In this document: piece after piece, positions 9,854 to 18,598 of the stretch
Position numbering within the stretch: position 1 is the stretch's first letter
How the letters are laid out: each line of letters begins with the position of its first letter
Assembly (NCBI GenBank): GCA_039105265.1
Contig: JAPFFF010000063.1
Span: 682,001-746,000, forward strand
Direction: 5' to 3'
DNA: 64,000 nucleotides
Source: Tritrichomonas musculus
Lineage: Eukaryota; Parabasalia; Tritrichomonadida; Tritrichomonadidae
The notes under the pieces: generated by a model
The model's database searches: none
What the model was told of the DNA's origin: nothing
The model's input: the letters and a program-made list of their open reading frames with translations, nothing else
Made by a program: the position numbers and the translations under genes

Positions 9854-9942
9854 TACAGTATGTATTTATGGTAAACAGACCTCTCAATTTATTTCAAAAA
9901 GTTTGTAAATTGAGAAGAAATTTTCCATAAATTCATGCTGTA
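9854..9942. repeat. Imperfect foldback with nested stem
   Basis: The arms 9854-9871 and 9925-9942 are inverted repeats matching at 16 of 18 positions. Inside them TCTCAATTTA (9882-9891) and TAAATTGAGA (9906-9915) form a second perfect 10-bp stem. Just outside, AAACTTTAA-type segments extend the symmetry to about 9820-9960. The block lies 175 bp past the kinase stop and could be a miniature foldback element or a 3' structure. Confidence 0.6.
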
Positions 9943-10017
9943 AACTTTAATTTTAGTATTACAAAAAAAAACTTTACATTTTTAAATTTTGGATTTATGA
10001 AAAGTGATTATATTTAA

Positions 10018-10623
10018 ACTGGAACCAAAAACTCAGTACCACCAAAGTTCTCAAAAAAGTGAAAATTCAAAAGAAATGAAGAGAAAATAAAATAGAATTG
10101 CCTCAAAAAGTGAAAATAATTGGTACTGAGATTTTGGCCGCTTCAAAAAGTTTATAAAAATAAAAAATATATATTTTAATTATCTTCATCATTAACACTG
10201 TAATTACTTTTCTTTCCTAAGTTTCCATTTAGCATATATGTGTTGACTTTTAAGTTATATATAAAAAAAAAGATCTTGAGAGGAATAACTTAAATATAGT
10301 ATTGTATCTATAACAGTATTAGTTGGAACTAGTTGTAAGGAAAAGCTTTCCTATTTTTCTGTCGAATTACTAAATAAGGTAGGTAAGAATATCAAGTAAC
10401 AATGTAATTTCAAAGATATGCGATTTTATAAAAGATGACTAAATTGGAAAAATCTTGCAATTCATGGTATGATGCATCGGATGTACATTTGGTGATATCG
10501 GTTTTGGGAGTCTAAATGCGATAGTTGTCTTAATTTGCTACGATTTTAAGAAAAAAAATATTATTAAACATATATGAAACTTTTTGATAACTTATTTGGT
10601 GGTACTTGCTTTTTGGTTCCAGT
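10018..10623. mobile_element. 606-bp non-coding TIR element with TTAA flanks
   Basis: The ends are inverted repeats of about 30 bp, starting ACTGGAACCAAAAA and sharing a GTACCACCAAA block further in. Both ends are bordered by TTAA (10014-10017 and 10624-10627), compatible with a TTAA target (piggyBac-like) or a TA target. There is no coding frame inside. A further internal inverted repeat pairs CCAAAAACTCAGTACCA near 10024 with its near reverse complement at 10118-10134, so the left end can fold on itself. Confidence 0.75.
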
Positions 10624-11126
10624 TTAATATAAAGATAGAAATTTAAATATTTATTAAAGGTTATTCCAAAAATTCTTGATTATTAAAATAAATCCACACA
10701 ATTGATGAATATAAACTTAAATCAAAAACGATAAGACACCCATGGTGAAATTATTTATGATTGAAATTGATTTTTTTTAAAGAAAAATGATTGTAAGTAT
10801 ATCATTTTTTCAAGTGAATTTCATAAAATTATAAGTAAAATATATATTTCACCTATGTTAAATATGTTAAAATAATGTAAATAGTTCTATTTACGTGAGA
10901 ATTATAAAAATAGAACAAAATTAAAAACAAGCAATAGAAAATAATCTTTGAAATTTTTCAATGAATTTGAAATTTTGTTAAAAATGTTTCCATGTGATTA
11001 ATGTTTTGTTTTTCAAAAATCAAATATCATGATGATGATAATTTATTAATAAAAATAAAATGATATTCAAATTTAATTTGAGATTTAAATTGACCTATTT
11101 AAATTTTTAATTTCAAATAAAAATAT
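10624..11126. other. Intergenic upstream of the Rab gene
   Basis: About 500 bp of A/T-rich sequence between the TIR element and the Rab-like gene. I see no gene, initiator hexamer or repeat that stands out. Confidence 0.45.
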
Positions 11127-11720
11127 ATGATTGCTGAAGAGCAAATTAAAATTGTTCTTGTAGGTAATAGCGGAGTTGGAAAAACAAGTATTTTAAATTG
11201 GTACCAACGAAATGTTCAAGATACAAGCCCAACAATTGGTGCAAATTGTACTGATATCTTAGTTGAGATCAATGGTAAGAAAACCAATTTAAATATATGG
11301 GATACTGCTGGACAGCTGCAATTTCGAGATCTCATGCCTCTTTATTTTAGAGATGCTTGTGTTATTCTTATTTGCTTTTCAGCCGAAAATCAAGAGTCTC
11401 TCGATGCTGTTACTGATTGGGACGATTTAATAGTAAACCGTGCTCCAGAAAATGTTGTTAAAATTGTTGTTTGCAATAAAATCGATCTCGAACAAGAGCC
11501 AATTCCTCAGAATAAACTTGTTTCCTTACAACTAGAAATAGGAGCTGCTGAAGTTTTTCGTACTTCAGCTGTAACAGGTGAAGGAATTGATTTAATATTT
11601 GATTATATTAAAAATGAAGGTACTATCCCTAGGGATAGAAGTTATCTGCCTCATTTAAACGACCAAGGTGATGTTATTGTACCAAATGGAGAGGGGAATA
11701 ATCAAAAAAAATGCTGTTAA
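11127..11720 (+). CDS. Rab-family small GTPase
   Basis: 197 aa. G1 GNSGVGKT at 13-20, Thr36 in the switch I position, G3 WDTAGQ at 58-63, G4 NKID at 117-120 and G5 TSA at 146-148. The protein ends in a double cysteine, the Rab-type geranylgeranylation signal. Rabs cycle between GTP and GDP on membranes and recruit tethers and motors. Effector-region sequence is diverged from the common subfamilies, so I do not name one. The catalytic Gln63 is kept. ATG at 11127 is the only sensible start, six codons before the first beta strand. Confidence 0.93.
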   Translation: MIAEEQIKIVLVGNSGVGKTSILNWYQRNVQDTSPTIGANCTDILVEINGKKTNLNIWDTAGQLQFRDLMPLYFRDACVILICFSAENQESLDAVTDWDDLIVNRAPENVVKIVVCNKIDLEQEPIPQNKLVSLQLEIGAAEVFRTSAVTGEGIDLIFDYIKNEGTIPRDRSYLPHLNDQGDVIVPNGEGNNQKKCC

Positions 11721-12760
11721 AATATTTTTCTTTTTTAATATATAAATTTTTTATTTTAACAAAGTAAAATATATTTATATAATTGATAGATTAATTTATT
11801 TATGGGTCCTAATTATTACGATTTTTAATGTGCTTTGTTATATAGAGCATTTTTTGGGGAATCGTATTTTTCTACACCACTTTTTGAAAACTTTTTAACT
11901 TTTTGAATACTTTTTAATACTTTTTTTATTCAATTTTTACTAAATAAAGCATAATTATATAGTTAAGATTCCCGATTCATCCAGCAATTCGAGGAGCCCG
12001 ATTCGGCTTCGCGCAGCCCCGTGGTGATTACTGGTGTGCATATTCCTGAAAAATTATGTAAAAACATAAAAATTCATATCAAAAAATGCAAATAGTAAAG
12101 AGGTACGGTGCTCACTTCACATCAAACTTTTTGAATACTCGAACTTGATTTTATCATTTCATATTACTGTTTATTGTTATAGCAGCGTATATCATTATAT
12201 TTATGCCAGCCAAACGGAATTTTCAACTGATATGAAGGAGATGATATTATATTTTAAAATGATCATAATTCATATCCTATTTGTATTATGTAGGAATGAA
12301 GCATCAATTCATATTTATTATTATTAGTTGTTTATATTTAATTGCATTTCATAGGCCATAACTCAAATGATTAATGAAAAATAACAGAAAAAAATCTATA
12401 TCACCAATAATTTAAAATATATTAATGTTTGATTTTCAAAATCATGCTCATTTATTGTATCATTTGATGCTTAATGATACATCAAAAAAAATCAAAAAAG
12501 TGCTCCACCAATTCAGCTAGGATTCACTCTTTTTATTTGAATTGCTTTTTCGTACGTTAAAAAATAAACCATTCAATTATAAATCTCATCAAAAATGATG
12601 AAGAAAAATAATATCATTTATCATATTGTCATAAAAGCAGATAATTATATGGATCGATTCCAAAATAGTTGTACAATTGAAAGAGCCTTCAAAAAGTGGA
12701 ATTTCTTCTGAAAAAATAATCATAATAAAATAGCTAAAAAAAAATCTTTTAATGTTACAA
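11721..12760. other. Intergenic with GC-rich island and dispersed repeat
   Basis: No gene. At 11855-11880 the sequence GGGAATCGTATTTTTCT is shared with 46989-47006, followed in both places by C/T-rich DNA and copies of ACTTTTTGA-type words. At about 11970-12050 a GC-rich island includes AGCCCGATTCGGCTTCGCG, related to the island inside the 12761-12863 palindrome; both are followed by AAAATTATGTAAAAA. These look like remnants of repeat families. Confidence 0.5.
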
Positions 12761-12863
12761 AATTTTTACCGATTCTTACCGCCAGCCGCGGGGTCTCGAC
12801 TCGGCTTCGCTTCGCTCAGCCTCGCTCGACGCCCGCTAGGCGGTATGTAGTCTCGGTAAAAAT
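12761..12863. repeat. 103-bp GC-rich interrupted palindrome
   Basis: The outer arms AATTTTTACCGA and TCGGTAAAAATT are inverted; inner arms TACCGCC (12777-12783) and GGCGGTA (12839-12845) are also inverted. The core is rich in C/G with repeated CTTCGCT/CTCGCTCG words. It stands out sharply from the surrounding A+T-rich DNA. It may be the fused ends of a transposon or a solo foldback element. Confidence 0.7.
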
Positions 12864-12913
12864 TATGTAAAAAGATAAAAAGATTTAATTTTATTTAGCA
12901 TTTTTATTTGATT

Positions 12914-13040
12914 ATTTTTTTATTCAATGTTTTATCTCAACAAGTTCGCTCTTCAGAAAAAGTGGTATAAAAAAAAAACGATTGTCCGTATTTTTTTATT
13001 CAATGTTTTATCTCAAAAAGTTCGCTCTTCAGAAAAAGTT
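12914..13040. repeat. Direct duplication of a ~48-bp segment
   Basis: A segment starting near TTTTTTATTCAATG and ending CTCTTCAGAAAAAGT occurs at about 12914-12962 and again at 12990-13039, with one or two differences. The intervening 27 bp is unique. No coding function is evident. Confidence 0.75.
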
Positions 13041-13689
13041 CATGATTATTTTTTGAATGAAACTTTTTCAGCGCATAATTGTCTATATGTAAATTCATTG
13101 GAGTTTTTCAAAAAGTAAAAAAGATAAGTATTATTATTATGGCCCTTTTTTTTTTTACAAACTAGAGAACTTAGATTTGGAGGTTTACCTTGTGAGTTCA
13201 TACTGCAGGGGGATTTCGGAAATTTAGAAATACTGAGCATTTTTTAGGAGGAAGCTCATATTTTAAGCTTTTGGAAATTATTTTGTGAATTCTTCTAAAG
13301 AGATTTCACTTACTTATGTTTCAGATTGGCAAATACAATTTCATCATCATTGAAAAACATAAAACTCCGAGTTTTTATTTCCAAAACAGCGAAGAAATGA
13401 AAATCCTATGCTGAAAAATAGCAGACCGAAATGTATCAATTTCATATTCTGTTATTTTCATTTAAAACAAAGTTTTTTTAAAAAAAATCAAATTTATTCA
13501 ATCTTAAGATTTATGGTTTTCATTGCAACAATTTGTGAAAAGCGAAATTTCAGATGATAGAATTTCAATCAAAGTGGATTTCGGAAGAATCATATGTTGA
13601 TTAAGAATTAAATAGACTAGAATATGTTTGTAAAATAACTCATATTTTTGCTATAACTCTGTTCACAAATAAAAGAAGGCTTACTTACG

Positions 13690-14590
13690 CCCAAGGATTG
13701 ATGCCTTTATAATGTTTTCGACATTTATTAGTAAGCCTTGGAAGAAAACCTTATTCCCAACGGATTGGAAATTTGGTCTCTGCTGCATCATCTCATGATT
13801 TAGAGGAACTGAAGAAAGTTTATAATAAACAATGGAAAACTGCCGATACCAATAGACTTGAATAATTATTAAAAAAAGTTGGTTTAACATTTAAAGAATT
13901 AAATAACCAAAAATGATCAAGATAAATGTGACGAGGCGTCAATGATGCATATGACATTTTACAAGATGCCCTCATTCACCAATTAATTAATTGCCATGAA
14001 ATATATACATACAGAGGACCTACTCGTATCATGCAAATATGAATAAAAGTTATAAAAATATTTTATAATGTTAATATTTTAAGGTATACAGTTTCAAAAA
14101 TTGAAGTGCCAAATTTAGATATTTAATATGTAACAAATGGTGTAGTTTTTGTTGAATATAAAATTATTAAATCATGCAAAATGGAAATCAGACAAGAAAG
14201 TATATAAAAGTTTACTTTCATATTATGAGAAGACAAAACCATTTATCGAAGCATGTACTCCCGCCTATTCAACCCAGCCAACAAAGATCTCTTTTAGATC
14301 TTTGTGAACTCCTATTCTGTTGTTAGCTTGTGCAAAACGCAATGATCCTTTCATTTATGTACCTATTTTAGAAAAATGTATATTTTTTTGAGGAAATTTG
14401 CTCCAGAGATCTATTATTATTTGGTGTAAATGTAAAAAGATAATCATAATGACAGCACAGAAGGACACACTGAAGCAGGCTATGATAAAAAAACGTTGAT
14501 GGTAAAAGATGGAGAAGTTCTAATAAAAGCAAACCTGGTGATTATAATGAAGAAAAGAATTATATTATCAACAGAAACTATAAAAATTAG
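13690..14590 (+). pseudogene. Decayed coding remnant, possibly MULE-type transposase
   Basis: Conceptual translation in changing frames gives protein-like stretches broken by stops and shifts: a piece with RHLLVSLGRKPYSQRIGNLV followed by HDLEELKKVYNKQW near 13710-13850, another near 13940-14040, and DSTEGHTEAGYDKKTLM near 14455-14510. The first resembles the region downstream of the catalytic core in Mutator-like transposases (a CxxHLL...lG.kp..Y pattern). There is no intact frame and no clear TIR. The coding origin is fairly convincing; the family is a guess. Confidence 0.33.
14281..14305. repeat. Perfect 10-bp stem-loop
   Basis: ACAAAGATCT, a 5-nt loop CTTTT, then AGATCTTTGT. It lies within the decayed remnant, so it is probably incidental. 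Confidence 0.6.
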
Positions 14591-14640
14591 CTAATCAATG
14601 CATTAGAATAAAAAAGAAGGATAAAATTTGTAAATTTTTT

Positions 14641-15199
14641 TTTCAAACAAAAAACTAAACAAAAACAAAAACAAAAAAACGAAATCTTAATATTTGAGCA
14701 TATATGTTAGAAAACGTTGATGTGAGAATAGGTATGTAAATTCTCAAGAAAAGATCATTTTCGTAATTTTACTGTTTTATCACTTTAGATAATTTACTCA
14801 ATTGAATTGCAATTCAAAAAGTATATATAGTCACATTATAATGGCTTTTGGCTGTTGCTGTGATAATTTCACCGTTGAATCTTTGACTCTACTTTAGGTT
14901 CTGGTTATATTATTATTTCGCTTTTCAAATAAATTAGTGATGAATCCAAATTCAATGAAATTTACAGAATAAGATATCGTTCAGGCATATAACGATGCAG
15001 TTTTGCCGTGTCTGAACTATAATATAATTAATAAATTGAATGTAGTAAACTTTTGAAAAGTTGGGGAACGATTATTATGAATTCAATATTATAAAAAAAA
15101 AGATATTTTTATTTTAAGTATTTGGCATTTTAATGCTTTTTCTATAGCTTTATCACTTGTTTTCATATATATTTATTTAGATGACCCTATTTTTTCGCC
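14641..15199. other. Intergenic, no gene seen
   Basis: A/T-rich DNA between two decayed remnants, with A-rich runs and no recognised element. Confidence 0.4.
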
Positions 15200-16134
15200 T
15201 TTTTTCATTTTAATGATTCACTTTGATCATTAAAAGGTCATTCAGAGGCAACTTCACTAACAGGTAAGCAGCAATATTTTGATACAATATCTACCAATTG
15301 ATTATAATCGTTATTTCTGCTCATGAAATCCGAAATCATATAAGTATCAAAGGATATATTACAGTATTTTGCCATATTTGGATTTGTATGGCATTTAATA
15401 CTACATGTAACAGCTTGATTAGAATCGCATCCCAATTTTTTTGCAAACAACTTCTCCTTGAAACTTCTATTTCAATTGGGTAATTTCCAATAGTATTTGG
15501 GAATGAAAAAGAGGATAATTTTATAAGTTCTTCTTCTTCCTCCTCTTCAGTAGGATATTGTTCATCTTTAAATCGTTGTATGAAATCATCTTTCTTTGGA
15601 TCATAAATGGTTTGATTATTTAATAAAAAAAAATTGACTGCACAATGCTTTGGTAACCCAGTTCATCTTTTTATGCCTTCGTGAAATATATCTCATGATG
15701 GGGCTAAAAACATCTTTGTTAATGTTTGTCTTGTAATTATTTTATAAATTGAATCAATTGAACAAAAAGGATTTGATTAGCCTTATTTAATTGCACAACA
15801 AATCAAATCATTCGTATAATCTGACATCGCACAATTTAATGAAATATTTTTTTCTATTTCGGTTAAGCTTGACCTTTGATCTTTTTCAGCAAAAGTAGCT
15901 TGTTGATGTTCAAAAGTTTTTATCAATTTGAGGGTATTTATGTTGGTGATTAAGAACTGCTTGGTTTTCAATCTCCTTTAACTTATTCCAATTTTCAAAA
16001 GAGATATTAAATATACATTTCAAACCCATCTTCATTCTTAGAACCGCATTGAATCCTCTTTTTGCTCTTGAGAAAGTAAGCTTCAAATCCGTTCGGTGGA
16101 AAATATCGTTATGCTTTAGCATAATTTTGATCAT
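15200..16134 (-). pseudogene. Decayed coding remnant, possibly hAT-like transposase
   Basis: Read leftward from 16134 there are protein-like pieces in different frames: MIKIMLKHNDIFHRTDLKLT... (16134-15910), a shifted piece to 15783, a piece with two in-frame TGA codons near 15690 and 15660 and an acidic run (EEEEEEE) to about 15440, and a final piece 15450-15238 ending CCLPVSEVASE. That ending resembles the LPxSxxxSER stretch of the hAT C-terminal dimerisation domain; the stop replaces the next residue. Multiple frameshifts and stops show it is dead. Family assignment is weak and rests on one short motif. Confidence 0.35.
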
Positions 16135-16332
16135 TTTAAGTTCATAAATCTAAACAGTTCAAAGATGAATTAGATAATCGCATTTTATTGTCCATAAAAA
16201 AGTATTTGAATTTTTTTGTTTTTATGAATAGTCGAACATTTTTTTAAATAATATTCCCTACTTATATAATATATCTTAAAATCAAAATATTGAGTTTGAT
16301 TGTTTTGAAATAATTTTCTAACTTCCGAAAAT

Positions 16333-16810
16333 TAGACTTGTTATTCTCTGATTCTCGAGATCGATAATTGATTGACTTTTTGATATCGATACATAAATAT
16401 GCACAGATTCTCGAGATCGATTTCAGAGATCGAGAATTTTGTTTCTCAGCTTTTGATATCAGAATTTTCAATTAAACTTTTTGATAAATATATGATCGTA
16501 TTTTAATCTCAAATATTTCATAAAAAAGAATGTATTTTTTGATTTTAATCTTAAAATAAACATCAATACATTATATTATTTATTTTTAAATATTATAAAA
16601 TCACAAATACCAATTATAAAAAAAGATAAATCTGTTTGAGATCTCGAGATCTCGGTAATTGATATCAAGTTTACAATTATTTTTATATCACATTTCATAT
16701 CTGATATCTTGATAATCGATAATCTCGATATCAGATTTTCAAACTGATAATCGAGTATCAGATGCAAAAAAGTGACGTTTTTGATATCGATTCTCAAAAT
16801 AACAAGTCTA
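16333..16810. mobile_element. 478-bp TIR element, family A copy 1, 8-bp target duplication
   Basis: The ends are TAGACTTGTTATT and AATAACAAGTCTA. The element is flanked by the 8-bp direct repeat CCGAAAAT (16325-16332 and 16811-16818). The interior is full of GATATC/ATCGAT-type palindromic words and codes for nothing convincing. It is nearly identical to the copy at 26305-26782 (same length; for instance one A/G difference in the AGATCTCGAG block). Non-autonomous, with target-site size as in hAT or P superfamilies. Confidence 0.93.
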
Positions 16811-16818
16811 CCGAAAAT

Positions 16819-18598
16819 TGAATTATTCCGTTTTTTAATTCATTTTTCAAACAAAACTTTATCTTTGAAGTTATGATTAAACAAAATATATCATTTTATT
16901 GAGTATGAAAAGAAATTGAATTAAAAAATTCAATGAGTTCTCACAAATATATAACTATATATAAAAAATGGATGTGGGTTTGATATTTAGGTGAAATATT
17001 ATATATAAGCTCAGTATAATCAGAGATACAACACTATGAATTTAGCTGGAATATGAATTTATTTTCAATTTACGAAAAATCAATTTTTGAAAATCATTTT
17101 GCAATAATTTTTGATCGTTTTGGTGAAATTTCATTACATTTTTGACCATAATTTTTTCAATTCTCTCAGAATCCTATTATTCTATGAGTTTTATCAATAT
17201 TGAAAGGTTTACATTTAAACATATCAGTAGACTACGAAGTAATTATAAATATTCGTGATATATAATGGATAATATATATGCATAAAATCAAAAGGTATCA
17301 ATAGTTTTGAAAAATATCTTTGTAAAGTAAAAAAAAACAAAAACAAAAAATTGAAGAGTTTTAGATAATGTGATTTGTTTCAATGATCATTCAATAGAAC
17401 ATCCAATAAATAAGAAAATATTTTAAAAATCACAAAATAAAACCTAAAATTCAAAGAGATATTGTTACCATTTGAAACAATAAAATTTTAATTTCAATGG
17501 TTTATGATAAAATATGAATGCTCATAATATTGCTTCTGACAAATAAAACTTTTTTATTAATGTTTTTGATGTTTTGCCATTTTAGACCAACATAAAATAT
17601 CATTATTTTTAAAAATAGATTTTCTCACAAATGGACGATTTTCTAAAGTAGTACATTCTTTGTAAAGATAACAGAGATTAAACCAAAATATATATCATAA
17701 ATTTGTAATAATTTATCAAGCGAAAATGCAAATATACTTCATTTTTGACAAAAATTTTTTGTTAAAAAAACATTTATCAAAATCGTTAATCTTAATTTTT
17801 TCCACATATCAAACAAAGTATGCTGTTTTAAATGTCAAAACAAATTATATCATTAATAACTTATCTATTTTATTCTTAAAATCAATAATAAAAATAATAG
17901 GGGATAATAATTTTTCATTATTTTTTGGAAAAATCTTTCTCAAAGCAATCTTTATGAACAAGAAATTTGATTTTACTAATTTCTTGATCATAATCATTAA
18001 AAAAATTGATATAAATTTAAAAATAACTTCAAAGACGTTAAGTCACTTAACATGAAACCTTCAGCTTTTCAAGAAAAACTTAGAACCATTTGGCGTTTTC
18101 TCATAAATATTAATTTGTTATCCTTTGATTTGTTTAAAATACCAAAATCATAAGAGTTTTTAGGCTACCTTTTACCTAATTTAAAAATCAAGCAAATTAC
18201 ATTATTTTATTGAATAATATACTCCTATGAAGCTCATTTCACTCGAATATTTTAGAAAAACTACTTGATAGTATGCAAAAAATGATATGAATATTTATGA
18301 TTGGACTTTAAAGTAACTTCATTTCACTAAAATTTTAATTTAAATTTATGTGAAGTTAAAAAATTGAATAAAATTTTAATGCATTTCTATCGAATCTAAT
18401 ATTATAAAATAATATTATAGCTATTCTAATATTATATCTTCACTTAAATAGACATATTTTTTATTTCTCAAAATTTCATATAGTTTTCAAAATAATTAAT
18501 AGAATTAATAGAATTTATTTTGATTGCATCACATCACCTCATAAAATTTTAGCCATGGCTATATCTCAAAAAGCGAAAAGGAAGATTTTTCCTTTAAT
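16819..18598. other. Intergenic, no gene seen; shared palindromic block at 18031
   Basis: 1.8 kb of A/T-rich DNA. An open frame at 17726-18055 is Ile/Lys/Phe/Asn-dominated and looks like chance. At 18031-18056 is a 26-bp block, identical to 63632-63657, built round the palindrome GTTAAGTCACTTAAC. The last ~60 bp before 18599 holds a short upstream ATG (18555) described under findings. Confidence 0.5.

Noticed and set aside
12145-13240. Several 60-64-aa frames in the GC-island region
   Set aside because: No conserved motif, overlapping on both strands, and partly made of the duplicated 48-bp segment.
17726-18055. 109-aa frame on plus
   Set aside because: Composed mostly of Ile, Lys, Phe, Leu and Asn, as expected from chance in A/T-rich DNA; no motif, no neighbours supporting it.
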